In this document: one piece after another, positions 16,083 through 25,014 of the stretch
Numbering within the stretch: the stretch's first letter is position 1
Layout: every line of letters begins with the position of its first letter
From: Blastocatellia bacterium UBA7656
GTDB lineage: Bacteria; Acidobacteriota; Blastocatellia; UBA7656
NCBI GenBank assembly: GCA_002483445.1
Contig: DLHY01000054.1
Coordinates: 1 to 64,000, forward strand
Reading direction: 5' to 3'
Length of the DNA: 64,000 nucleotides
Notes under the pieces: model-generated
What the model was told of the DNA's origin: nothing
The model's database searches: none
The model's input: only the letters and a program-made list of their open reading frames with translations
Made by a program: the position numbers and the translations under genes

Positions 16083-18938
16083 ATGACGGAATATGATTTC
16101 AATCTGAAGACAGTGGGGCGTTTTGTATGCGCTCTACTAATGGTCTGCGCGTTGTTAACAGGCGCAGTAGCTCAATCAGAAGCAGGGAGCGCCGCTATTG
16201 AAGGGACTGTCGTTGACCCGGATAATAAGCCGCTTTCCGGAGTGAGGGTAACAGTACGCAACGTCGAGACCGGCTACAAGCGCATAATGACAACGGACGC
16301 TGAGGGGCAATACGTTGCGCTGGTGATGCCGGTGGGTACTTACCTGGTTGAGGCAGTGGCAAACGGATTCTCCGCTGCGCGCTTCGAGGCTGTACAGTTG
16401 ACCGTGGGAGTGAGAAAAACGCTCAACTTCAGCCTGACCACGCATGCCGTCACCGAAGGGGTGGTCGTATCAGCCAACCCTGCAACCATTGAACGCCAGG
16501 AGATGGCTACCAGCAACAGCATAGGAGTTCGGGCAATTGGCGACCTTCCGATAAGGGGACGCAACTTCCCCGAATTTGCCAAGCTCACTCCGGCCATCGT
16601 GCAGGAGGCTGACCGGGCAGGACTGGTGATTGCCGGTCAGAGGTCGATTAATTCCAACGTGGCCCTTGACGGGACCGATTTCAACGATCCGCTTCAGGGC
16701 AACCAGCGCGGCGGCAACGAGCCGGTATTCTTCTTCCCGCAAATTGCTGTGCGAGAGTTTCAGGTCATACGAAGCGGCGCGACCGTCGAAGTGGGACGAA
16801 CTAACGCGGGCTTCATCAATGTCGTCACAAAGTCCGGAACCAATTCCTGGCATGGCGAAGCGTTCTTTCTGAATCGCCACAAGGAATTCACCTCGCTGGA
16901 TGCGTTTGACCGCCAGCTCAACAACAAGCAAAACCAGTTCGGCGGCTCGATTGGCGGGCCGATCAAGTCTGACCAGGCGTTTTTCTTTGTAAGCGCCGAG
17001 CAAAATTATTTACGGGTTCCCTTCTTCGTCGAGTTCGAGCCGCAGGAGGGTGGAGTCATTGTGCCTGCCGAATTACGCGCTCTCGAAGGCCAGTACAACA
17101 GCACGAATGACCCAACTTCTGTCTTCGCCCGTTCAGATATCACCCTCAATAATCGCGACTCGCTGAGCGTGCATTACACCTACGCAAGGCAGTATGGAGA
17201 GAACTTTAACCCTGAGCGCGGGACTAACGAGGCGACGACCGCCAATTACACGCGCGAGGGCAGCAGCCACGGACTCAAAGCCGGTCTGGTCTCTGTGTTC
17301 AGCCCGGAGATGCTCAACGAAATACGCGCGCAGATAGCCACCGATAATCGCGATGAAATTCCAAATGCTACTTCCGGTCGAATCAATATCTCTGATTTCG
17401 GCAATATTGGAAGCGATTCGGGTCGTCCGCGTCTGTTCGATTCGACCCGCTACCAGGTGACCGACAACCTGACGTTGAGCCATGGTGCTCACCAGTTTCG
17501 CTTCGGGTTTGATCTCAACATCAACCGCCTGAGACAGAAGCGCGAAAGCAACATTCAAGGGCGCTATGACTTCAAGTCGTTGTCTGATTACACGGCCGGA
17601 AAGATTGATCGGTTTCGGCAGACGATTTATGCGGTTGATGCAGCGGACTTGGTATTCAGGGGATCACAAAAGGAGCTTGCCTTTTATGTGCAGGACAAGA
17701 TATCGCTTCACCGCGACCTGGCGCTGACGGCGGGGCTGCGGTGGGAGGGCCAATGGAATCCCCAACCGGACAACCCAAATCCTGCGATCCCGGAAACCGG
17801 ACTCATTCCAAACGATCTCGGCCAGTGGCAGCCTCGTCTGGGGCTGGCCTGGAACGTTGGCGGGGGCGGGAAGACCATCGTGCGCCTCTCGGCAGGGCTT
17901 TATAATGCTCGGACACCAGCCAATCTTTTCCAGCGAGTCTTCACCGATAACGGGCTGACGACTGTTTTAATAGACAGTAAGGCTGACAAATCGGTGTTGA
18001 GCCTGATTGACTTCCCTAACTCGCTGGCTTCGCCGCCGCCGGGCATTAAACTGGCTGTGCCTCGCGTCTTCGGCTTTGCGCCGGACTTTCGCAACCCGCG
18101 CTCATTCCAGACGGCGGCGACCTTAGAGCAGCTTGTGGGCAACGACCTCATTGTCTCTGTCGGTTATATACACAACTCGACCTGGAATTTGCAGCGCCGA
18201 CTTGACCGCAATCTGTTCGCCCCGACGATAAATGAGACGGGTATGCCGATCTTCAGGAAAGAGCGCCCGAACCCGACAATCGGCCCTCTTTCGATCAATG
18301 AATCGTCGGCCCACTCCTCGTATGACGGGCTTGTGTTGACCGCGACCCGGCGGTTTGCTCACCGATTCCAACTGCAGGCCAACTACACGCTGTCACGCAC
18401 CCTCGACGACGACTCCAACGAGCGCAACTTCAGCGACGAGAGAACGCTCAATCCCTTCGACCTGTCGTTGGAGAGAGGATATTCGAAACAGGACGTGCGA
18501 CACAATTTCAACCTCAACGGGCTGGTCGACCTGCCCTATGGCTTCACCTTCAGCGCTATCCTGATAAGCCGCTCTGCATTCCCTTACACGCCGATCATCG
18601 GGTTTGATACTCAGAACGATGGCAATGACGACAATGATCGGGCGATCATCAACGGTCGCGTCGCCGACCGCAATAGCCTGCGCGAGCCTTCGTTTTTCAA
18701 TCTCGACATGCGAGTACTCAAGGCCTTCAGTCTGGGAGAGGCGCGCAGGCTTTACCTGACGGCTGAAATATTCAACGTGACTCGCGCCGTCAATAAGAAC
18801 TTCGGCCCTGACGGCATCAGCGAATTCGGAACCATTGCCGAGCCGGAGGAAACTGCCGGTCAGTCGCTTTTTGCTCCTTCCACAGCGCGTTTCGGCGGTC
18901 CCCGTCAGATGCAGATTGGAGTGCGTTTTGTCTTCTAA
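16083..18938 (+). CDS. Oar-like TonB-dependent receptor with carboxypeptidase-regulatory-like domain
   Basis: The 951-residue protein (ATG 16083, ribosome binding site GGAGGAG) has a signal peptide ending near AVAQSEAG, a carboxypeptidase-regulatory-like domain (EGTVVDPDNKPLSGVRVTV) and a plug with LPIRGRNFPEFAKLTP and VTKSGTNSWHGEAF. A long barrel follows, ending in a terminal aromatic residue (VRFVF). This is the Oar/SusC-like layout common in acidobacteria. Myxococcus Oar, an outer-membrane member of this group, is needed for social behaviour and development. The ligand here is unknown; peptides, glycans and siderophores are all possible. It sits between the FecA-like receptor and the second tonB. 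Confidence 0.92.
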   Translation: MTEYDFNLKTVGRFVCALLMVCALLTGAVAQSEAGSAAIEGTVVDPDNKPLSGVRVTVRNVETGYKRIMTTDAEGQYVALVMPVGTYLVEAVANGFSAARFEAVQLTVGVRKTLNFSLTTHAVTEGVVVSANPATIERQEMATSNSIGVRAIGDLPIRGRNFPEFAKLTPAIVQEADRAGLVIAGQRSINSNVALDGTDFNDPLQGNQRGGNEPVFFFPQIAVREFQVIRSGATVEVGRTNAGFINVVTKSGTNSWHGEAFFLNRHKEFTSLDAFDRQLNNKQNQFGGSIGGPIKSDQAFFFVSAEQNYLRVPFFVEFEPQEGGVIVPAELRALEGQYNSTNDPTSVFARSDITLNNRDSLSVHYTYARQYGENFNPERGTNEATTANYTREGSSHGLKAGLVSVFSPEMLNEIRAQIATDNRDEIPNATSGRINISDFGNIGSDSGRPRLFDSTRYQVTDNLTLSHGAHQFRFGFDLNINRLRQKRESNIQGRYDFKSLSDYTAGKIDRFRQTIYAVDAADLVFRGSQKELAFYVQDKISLHRDLALTAGLRWEGQWNPQPDNPNPAIPETGLIPNDLGQWQPRLGLAWNVGGGGKTIVRLSAGLYNARTPANLFQRVFTDNGLTTVLIDSKADKSVLSLIDFPNSLASPPPGIKLAVPRVFGFAPDFRNPRSFQTAATLEQLVGNDLIVSVGYIHNSTWNLQRRLDRNLFAPTINETGMPIFRKERPNPTIGPLSINESSAHSSYDGLVLTATRRFAHRFQLQANYTLSRTLDDDSNERNFSDERTLNPFDLSLERGYSKQDVRHNFNLNGLVDLPYGFTFSAILISRSAFPYTPIIGFDTQNDGNDDNDRAIINGRVADRNSLREPSFFNLDMRVLKAFSLGEARRLYLTAEIFNVTRAVNKNFGPDGISEFGTIAEPEETAGQSLFAPSTARFGGPRQMQIGVRFVF

Positions 18939-18972
18939 CGCATACGTGGTCGGGCCGAAAAGGACAGATGAG

Positions 18973-19449
18973 ATGGGAGGGACAAAAAATATCGTGAGAG
19001 AGATGGAGACGAAAATGCACTCGTGGTCTATTTTCGGCCCGGCATCAAATTCGGTTTGTGCGCCCGCAGGCTCGTCAGAGACCTCTGCTGCATCAGGCAG
19101 GTCGCATCGTCGTGTGCTGTTGATGGCGATCTCGCTTGTAGTGGCGCTCAACTCGATGCTTTTGATGCCGGGCGCGGTCGGCAGCGATGACGCCAACATT
19201 GAGAAATATGCCGTGAGGCGCGTGCAGCCCGCTTACCCTCCGCTTGCGCAAAAACAGCGTATCGAAGGGGTCGTAGTCATGCAGTTGAGCGTTGGCGGCG
19301 ATGGCAAGGTGAATGAGGTTGTGTTCGTTCGCGGCAACAACATCTTTCGCGCGGTTTCGCTTGATGCCGCGAGGAAGTGGGAATTCAGGCCACCCGGAGG
19401 CGCTGCCATCCAGGGAACGATCAGGTTCATATTCAAGCTTGAAAGCTGA
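18973..19449 (+). CDS. Short TonB-family energy transducer (second copy)
   Basis: The TonB C-terminal domain is clear: VRRVQPAYPPLAQKQRIEG and a closing IRFIFKLES, closely matching the protein at 13033-13413. The N-terminal part has one membrane segment (VLLMAISLVVAL) after a polar stretch. ATG 18973 is chosen because AAAAGGA lies 8 bases upstream; ATG 19003 and 19015 are alternatives in the same frame. The gene begins 34 bases after the Oar-like receptor stop. As in the first copy, no proline-rich spacer is present. Confidence 0.85.
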   Translation: MGGTKNIVREMETKMHSWSIFGPASNSVCAPAGSSETSAASGRSHRRVLLMAISLVVALNSMLLMPGAVGSDDANIEKYAVRRVQPAYPPLAQKQRIEGVVVMQLSVGGDGKVNEVVFVRGNNIFRAVSLDAARKWEFRPPGGAAIQGTIRFIFKLES

Positions 19450-19511
19450 GGTCTTCGCACCGGGAGCGGAATCGAGCAAGCCCCCGCTCGGATCGGATTG
19501 AGGAGAATGTG

Positions 19512-21173
19512 ATGTTGAATAACTTAAGATTCAGGTACAAAGTAACTCTCTTGCCCGCGCTTGCGGCAGGAGCTTTTTTGTTGATCCTTCTCGTGTCCAT
19601 ATTATGGGGGAATGATAACGAGCAACGTCTCAAGCTCATCGAAACCTCATACTACCCCTCGCTGGAGATGAGCAGAGACCTGGAAGAAACCCTCTCGTCG
19701 ATACGGCGGGAAATTCAGTACGCTTCTGCCGCGGGCGATATGCGCGCCCTGACCGGAGCCGATGCTCTGCGAGACGGTTTTCTGCATCGGTTGGAGAAGG
19801 GATGGAACGACTCTGCAATCGGGTTTGACCAGATGCAGCAGATCAGGCTCGGGATGCAGGACTACTACACGGTGGCTCGCGGAGTCACCCAAAGAATGAT
19901 AAGCGGTGAAACGGGCGAAGAACTGAGCGCGATCCTCGATTCGGCAAGCGCCAAATACAACGATCTGGGGCAAAGACTCAGAGCAAACACGGAGAAGGGC
20001 AAACAGGAAATTGCCGCGGCATTTGCCAATACACGAGAAACTCAAAAGAGAGCGACCATAACGATAACGGTGATCATCCTCCTCTGCGTTTCACTGCTGA
20101 TCGGCGCATCACTGTTCATTACACGCGCAGTGACGAAACCGCTCGGCGAGGCTGTTCGAGTAGCCAATGCCCTGGCCGGGGGCGACCTCAATAGCAGAAT
20201 CGAGGTGACTTCAACGGACGAAACCGGGCAGTTGATGTCCGCCATGAAGGAAATGTCGGAAAAACTCAGCCAGATCATTGGGGAGGCGCGATCCGGAGCA
20301 ATCGCTCTTTCTTCGGCGGCGGCGCAGGTGTCGTCAACTTCTCAGAGCCTGTCTCAGGGTACAAGCGAGCAGGCGGCAAGCGTCGAGGAGACTACATCAA
20401 GCCTGGAGCAGGTGGGAGCATCTGTCAGCCAGAACGCAGAAAACAGCCGTCGGACCGAGCAGATTGCCATTAAAGCGGCAAGGGATGCAGAAGAAAGCGG
20501 CAAGGCCGTCCAGAATACAGTTGAAGCGATGAAGTCGATAGCCGAGAGAATATTGATCATCCAGGAAATCGCCTACCAGACCAATCTCCTGGCCCTCAAC
20601 GCTGCCATCGAAGCCGCGCGTGCGGGGGAATACGGAAAGGGTTTTGCCGTCGTCGCTTCCGAAGTGCGGCGTCTGGCCGAGCGAAGCCAGATGGCGGCAA
20701 AAGAGATCGGAGGGCTGGCTTCCTCAAGCGTGAAAGTAGCCGAGCAATCCGGTCAGTGGTTGATGGAGTTGGTGCCTTCGATTCGCAAGACAGCCGATTT
20801 GGTTCAGGACGTGGCGGCGGCATCGAGCGAGCAGGCGACCGGTGTGATGCAAATGAGCAAGGCGATGAATAAGGTCGAGCAGGTGACCCATCGCAACGCT
20901 TCGGCTGCGGAAGAGCTTGCATCGACAGCCGAAGAATTGTCCTCCCAGGCGCAGGTGCTCCAGCACTTGGTAGAGTTTTTCCGGGTGGACGGAAATGTAG
21001 AAAACCGGCGCGATGGAACCGTTTCTCGTGCGCGCTGGGCGGGTCAGCCACCGCTCTCCACAGCCCTCAGCCCAGTTGGAAGCCATTCGCCGGTCAGCAC
21101 AAACCTGACTACGAATGGAGACAGGCGGATATCAGAAGAGGCTATGCCCGATCTGGACTTCAGGCGGTTTTAG
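19512..21173 (+). CDS. Methyl-accepting chemotaxis protein
   Basis: This inner-membrane chemoreceptor has a first helix (about residues 13-33), a periplasmic region of about 145 residues that looks like a four-helix bundle, a second helix (about 180-203), HAMP, and a cytoplasmic signalling domain. The hairpin tip is conserved: QEIAYQTNLLALNAAIEAARAGEYGKGFAVVA. ATG 19512 is preferred to the adjacent GTG 19509 by spacing from AGGAG. It is the only chemoreceptor in the window and lies between tonB and cheW, so it is the obvious input of this pathway. A polar C-terminal tail of about 50 residues has no CheR-docking pentapeptide that I recognise. Confidence 0.94.
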   Translation: MLNNLRFRYKVTLLPALAAGAFLLILLVSILWGNDNEQRLKLIETSYYPSLEMSRDLEETLSSIRREIQYASAAGDMRALTGADALRDGFLHRLEKGWNDSAIGFDQMQQIRLGMQDYYTVARGVTQRMISGETGEELSAILDSASAKYNDLGQRLRANTEKGKQEIAAAFANTRETQKRATITITVIILLCVSLLIGASLFITRAVTKPLGEAVRVANALAGGDLNSRIEVTSTDETGQLMSAMKEMSEKLSQIIGEARSGAIALSSAAAQVSSTSQSLSQGTSEQAASVEETTSSLEQVGASVSQNAENSRRTEQIAIKAARDAEESGKAVQNTVEAMKSIAERILIIQEIAYQTNLLALNAAIEAARAGEYGKGFAVVASEVRRLAERSQMAAKEIGGLASSSVKVAEQSGQWLMELVPSIRKTADLVQDVAAASSEQATGVMQMSKAMNKVEQVTHRNASAAEELASTAEELSSQAQVLQHLVEFFRVDGNVENRRDGTVSRARWAGQPPLSTALSPVGSHSPVSTNLTTNGDRRISEEAMPDLDFRRF

Positions 21174-21187
21174 GAGGGATGACTATT

Positions 21188-21790
21188 ATGAGCGCAATGG
21201 TTGAAACCCACAATCAGACTCAATACTTCACCTTCTACCTGGCGGGAGAAGAGTATGCCATTGCCGTTCTCAAGGTGAAAGAGATCATTGAATACTCCGA
21301 GATCACCCGTGTGCCGAGGACTCCGCAATTCATTCGCGGGGTAATAAACCTGCGCGGAAGCGTAGTGCCTGTCGTTGACCTGGCTGTTAAATTCGGCTTG
21401 CCGGAAAGCCTCGTCACCAAGTGGACATGCATAGTGATCGTTGAGGTAGACCTGGAGGGCGAGCAGACTGTGATGGGGATAATGGCTGATAGCGTCAACC
21501 AGGTCATCGACTTGCTGCCGGAGGATATAGAAATGCCACCGAGCTTCGGGACGCGGGTACACATCGACTACCTGTCGGGGATGGGAAAAGCCGGCAAGAA
21601 GTTCGTGCTGATCCTGGATATAGACCGAGTGCTATCGACTAACGAGTTGCAAGCAGCCGCCTCACTGCAAGCGTCGCAACCAGAGGAGCTATCCCAGGTG
21701 GATAACGAGGGATCATCGGATTCGGCAGCAGAAGGATTTTCGCCGCAGGATGACTTCGTGATGAGAGATGAGGAGGTCAGTCTCTTATGA
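21188..21790 (+). CDS. cheW: Chemotaxis coupling protein CheW
   Basis: CheW links receptors to CheA. The protein has the family core AGEEYAIAVLKVKEIIEY, RTPQFIRGVINLRGSVVPVVDL and LILDIDRVL. ATG 21188 is preferred to 21179 because AGGAGGG ends just before 21179, giving 9 bases of spacing to 21188. After the domain there is an acidic Ser/Glu-rich tail of about 45 residues not found in minimal CheW proteins. The stop overlaps the cheR start by four bases. Confidence 0.95.
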   Translation: MSAMVETHNQTQYFTFYLAGEEYAIAVLKVKEIIEYSEITRVPRTPQFIRGVINLRGSVVPVVDLAVKFGLPESLVTKWTCIVIVEVDLEGEQTVMGIMADSVNQVIDLLPEDIEMPPSFGTRVHIDYLSGMGKAGKKFVLILDIDRVLSTNELQAAASLQASQPEELSQVDNEGSSDSAAEGFSPQDDFVMRDEEVSLL

Positions 21791-22668
21791 TGGGAGTGGA
21801 TCACAGGAGGGTGACTCCCCAGTCGATAACCGATAGAGAATTCGGACTGTTTCAAGCATTGATCCACCGCGAGACAGGTATCTATCTCCCTCCGGCCAAG
21901 AAGGCTCTGCTGGTCGGGAGACTCAGCCGACGTTTGCGCGAGATGGGGCTGACTTCCTTTGCCGAGTATTATTGCAGAGTAGTCGAAGGCGACGACCAGG
22001 AACGCGTTCGGATGATCGACAGCATTTGCACGAATGAAACCCACTTTTTCCGCGAGCCTGGCCAGTTCGACTTTCTCCGGCAGCATATCTATCCGCAGTG
22101 GATCAGGGAGGCGGAGTCAAGGTCGAGACCCAAACAGATAATGGTGTGGAGCGCAGCCTGCTCTACGGGCGAAGAGCCATACTCGATTGCTATGAGCCTG
22201 CTTTCTCACTTTCCGCTCGATACGGGCTGGCAGATTGAGATACTGGCAACCGATTTATCGACCAGAGTCCTGGAAAAGGCTCGCAATGCAGTCTGGCCTC
22301 TGGAAAAATCAAGGGAGATACCCACTCCGTACCTCAAGCAATTCATGCTCAGGGGTACACGATCTCAGGAGGGGGTGATGAGAGCCGGACCGGAGATAAG
22401 GTCGGTGATTCGCTTTCACTATCTCAACCTCAACGCAGACTCCTATCCTGTGAGCGGCGATTTCGATTTGATCTTCTGCCGCAACGTCATGATTTATTTC
22501 AACGCGGAGACCAGGCGTCGAACGGTCGTAAAACTCCTCAACCATCTCAATCCGACGGGCCATCTGTTGCTCGGACATGCAGAGAGCCTCAATGGCGTGA
22601 CCGACCAGGCACGCTGTGTTATCCCGACCGTGTACTCGCCATCGGGAGTTAAAAAACCGCCAGGATGA
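21787..22668 (+). CDS. cheR: Chemoreceptor methyltransferase CheR
   Basis: CheR uses S-adenosylmethionine to methylate receptor glutamates. The 293-residue protein has the N-terminal helical domain (GIYLPPAKKALLVGRLSRRL), the TNETHFFRE motif, the methyltransferase loop WSAACSTGEEPYSIAM, and DLIFCRNVMIYF with HLLLGHAES at the C-terminus. It is translationally coupled to cheW through an ATGA overlap. Confidence 0.96.
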   Translation: MMGVDHRRVTPQSITDREFGLFQALIHRETGIYLPPAKKALLVGRLSRRLREMGLTSFAEYYCRVVEGDDQERVRMIDSICTNETHFFREPGQFDFLRQHIYPQWIREAESRSRPKQIMVWSAACSTGEEPYSIAMSLLSHFPLDTGWQIEILATDLSTRVLEKARNAVWPLEKSREIPTPYLKQFMLRGTRSQEGVMRAGPEIRSVIRFHYLNLNADSYPVSGDFDLIFCRNVMIYFNAETRRRTVVKLLNHLNPTGHLLLGHAESLNGVTDQARCVIPTVYSPSGVKKPPG

Positions 22669-22743
22669 AGGTTGCCTGGTGTTTGAAATCCGAATTTGCT
22701 GCTTCAATAGTCGTACAGGCTGAGAGGATATTCCCTCTCTGAT

Positions 22744-23877
22744 ATGAGTAAGGTGAAAGTGACAACAGGAAGAAACGGAGCCTCGGATCGAAAAGGGAGA
22801 TCCAAAAGACACCTGAATGTGCTTGTGGTCGACGACTCGGCGGTAGTGCGTCAGGTGATGGCAGGCTTGTTGACCGGGCAGTGCAATATGAGCGCGATTA
22901 CGGCAGCCGATCCGTTCATCGCCATGCAAAAGATGAAGCAAGCCCGTCCCGATGTGATCGTCCTCGACCTGGAAATGCCCCGTATGGACGGGCTGACCTT
23001 TCTGAGGAAGATCATGGCCGAAGACCCCATTCCGGTGGTGGTCTGCTCCAGCCTTGCAGGCGAAGGCACGGAAGCCGCCTTTCGCGCCCTCGAAGAAGGC
23101 GCTGTCGATATAGTGACCAAACCGCAACTCGGAGTGAAAGGGTTCCTCGAAGATTCCGCAACGATACTCATCGACACGATTCGCGCTGCGGCCCACGCGC
23201 GCGCGATACCCAGGAAGAAAACCTGCGCCGAGCGCATTGCGACCGGCCCTCTTGTGAGAGCAGACAAACCGCTGCTCGCCGGAACAACGATGAAGGTGGT
23301 GGCCATCGGGGCCTCAACCGGAGGAACAGAGGCGCTCAGAACGCTGCTCGAAGCGATGCCGTCTGATTGCCCTGGCATCGTGATCGTCCAGCACATGCCG
23401 CAGCTTTTCACCGCTGCATTCGCCCGCCGCCTCAACCAGATTTGCAGAATCGAAGTGAAAGAGGCAGTCAATGGCGACAACCTTATCGAAGGCAGGGCGC
23501 TGATTGCGCCTGGAAACAAACACATGTCGCTTGATCGCAACGGCGCGCACTACATTGTAAGGATCACCGATGGGCCTCTGGTCTCGCGTCACCGGCCCAG
23601 CGTCGATGTATTGTTCCGGTCTGTCGCTCGCGCTGCAGGTGTGAACGCCGTCGGAGTGATAATGACCGGGATGGGAGATGACGGTGCTGCTGGCTTGCTG
23701 GAGATGAGGGATGCGGGTGCTGCGACCATAGCACAGGATGAAAGAACTTCGGTGGTATTTGGCATGCCCAAAGAGGCCATTGTCAGAGGCGCTGTTGATG
23801 AGGTGGTTCCGCTTCCTAAGATACCATCGATCATTCTGAAGAGGGCAGGACGACCGTGCCAAGAAGGACGTAACTGA
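22744..23877 (+). CDS. cheB: Chemoreceptor methylesterase/glutaminase CheB
   Basis: The 377-residue protein has an N-terminal receiver (phospho-acceptor Asp75 in VLDLEMPRMDGL) and a C-terminal methylesterase domain. The catalytic Ser is in GASTGG (about 191), the His in IVQHMP (about 218) and the Asp in GMGDDGA. About 22 basic residues precede the receiver. The gene follows cheR after 75 bases that include a small inverted repeat (GAGAGG/CCTCTC) close to the start codon. With CheR and CheD it completes a receptor adaptation set. Confidence 0.96.
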   Translation: MSKVKVTTGRNGASDRKGRSKRHLNVLVVDDSAVVRQVMAGLLTGQCNMSAITAADPFIAMQKMKQARPDVIVLDLEMPRMDGLTFLRKIMAEDPIPVVVCSSLAGEGTEAAFRALEEGAVDIVTKPQLGVKGFLEDSATILIDTIRAAAHARAIPRKKTCAERIATGPLVRADKPLLAGTTMKVVAIGASTGGTEALRTLLEAMPSDCPGIVIVQHMPQLFTAAFARRLNQICRIEVKEAVNGDNLIEGRALIAPGNKHMSLDRNGAHYIVRITDGPLVSRHRPSVDVLFRSVARAAGVNAVGVIMTGMGDDGAAGLLEMRDAGAATIAQDERTSVVFGMPKEAIVRGAVDEVVPLPKIPSIILKRAGRPCQEGRN

Positions 23878-24005
23878 TGATTTCCGAGTATGTATAAATG
23901 GTTGACGGGGTGCAAACTAGGCCATTTCAAAGATCAACCATCAACTTCACGGTGATGGTCTACTAACTCTATTTCGCATCCCCCCATAATCTGCGAACTC
24001 TCAAT

Positions 24006-24030
24006 GTCGCCTTTCGCCTATAAAGGCGAC
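24006..24030. terminator. Hairpin between convergent genes
   Basis: GTCGCCTTT and AAAGGCGAC form a perfect 9-bp stem with a 7-nt loop, between the cheB end and the oppositely oriented regulator end. There is no strong T-run on either strand, so it may be a weak or factor-assisted terminator for either gene. Confidence 0.4.
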
Positions 24031-24067
24031 AACGCTTGAGGGGCCGCTCTTGAAAACTCAATGATCC

Positions 24068-24544
24068 TCATTCCCCTACTCTGATAAACTGCGGCATCAG
24101 GCCGCCTTCCTCGCAGAAAAGCGACATAGTGAGGAAGTTCTCTAATATCCTCACTGACCTTCTGGTAGGGCGATGCCTTCCTGTCTCCCACCCTGCAATA
24201 TTGCTTTCGTCAATTCCTGTGATCTGTGCCATCCTCTTTCTTGATAGTCCCATGAGCCTTCGGTATGAAATGAGGCATTCCGTCAGAGGTTCCGGCTCTT
24301 CAAAAGGAACGTAGCCGAGAAACTCGATGATCTTGGGCAAATAGCGAATCGCCGGGACGACTCGATTCGTTTCCCCATACTGAATCGTAGTCTTATCCAC
24401 TCCGATCAGATTGGCAATCTCTCTTTGGAGCAGTCCCAATTCGAGCCTTCTCTTTCTCAAATGGTCTCCCAGAGTGTCGAGGGAAGGGGGATAGCGTGAA
24501 TCTCTTGGCTTTGTGCCACTTAATGTGACATGGCAAAAAGGCAA
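24068..24544 (-). CDS. Tandem helix-turn-helix (XRE/Cro-like) regulator
   Basis: The 158-residue protein contains two helix-turn-helix segments of the lambda-repressor fold: LQREIANLIGVDKTTIQYGE (about residues 38-58) and SRKRMAQITGIDESNIAGWE (about 100-120), the second followed by TGRHRP. The conserved N-terminal block GTKPRDSRYPP is one I associate with small DNA-binding proteins of environmental bacteria. The only plausible start is TTG 24544, which lies inside the 22-base block shared by the two comM fragments, so the true start may have been lost or replaced by a rearrangement. It diverges from the comM fragment. Target unknown. Confidence 0.7.
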   Translation of the reverse strand: MPFCHVTLSGTKPRDSRYPPSLDTLGDHLRKRRLELGLLQREIANLIGVDKTTIQYGETNRVVPAIRYLPKIIEFLGYVPFEEPEPLTECLISYRRLMGLSRKRMAQITGIDESNIAGWETGRHRPTRRSVRILENFLTMSLFCEEGGLMPQFIRVGE

Positions 24545-24546
24545 CG

Positions 24547-25014
24547 AATCCCTGTCCCTGTGGATTTTTCAATGACCCGACCAGAGAGTGCAAATGCACG
24601 CCCATTCAGATTCAGCGTTATGTGTCGAAGATATCGGGGCCGCTGATGGATCGAATCGATATTCACATAGACGTGCCTGCGGTGAAGATCAAAGAACTCA
24701 CGGGCGAGGCTCAGGGCGAAAGTTCTCAAGTGATAAGCGAGCGGGTCGTTCGTGCGCGAAGGACTCAGCTTGAAAGATTTCGCAGCGAGAAGATTTACTG
24801 CAACGCAAAGATGAGTCCGCGCCTGATACGAAAGTATTGCGAGATAGACCAGCAGTCGAAGGCAATGCTTGAAAACTCGATCACGCGGTTAGGGCTATCG
24901 GCCCGCGATTATGATCGCATACTGAAAGTGAGCCGCGGACAGAAGAGGGCAGGGCCAATCTGTTCTCTGCTCAATCAATCTCTGTTCTGTTTTTCGGGCG
25001 GGTCTATCAGATAA
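24547..25014 (+). pseudogene. Truncated comM/yifB (Mg-chelatase-like) C-terminal fragment, copy 2
   Basis: Homology to ComM begins abruptly at N-P-C-P-C-G (24547) with the cysteine pair intact, then TRECKCTPIQIQRY, SGPLMDRIDIHIDVPA and RLGLSARDYDRILKVSR. It ends at about 24936, short of the family C-terminus; the rest of the frame (to 25014) is unrelated and overlaps the 3' end of the opposing DUF983 gene. The encoded segment is roughly 75% identical by eye to copy 1, and the preceding bases 24533-24554 equal 22-43. Both ends are missing, so this is a remnant. GTG 24622 could start a short frame. Confidence 0.8.

Noticed and set aside
24517..24532. TGGCAC on the minus strand as a sigma54 element for the helix-turn-helix gene
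   Set aside because: No GC at the -12 position, and the sequence lies within the coding region.
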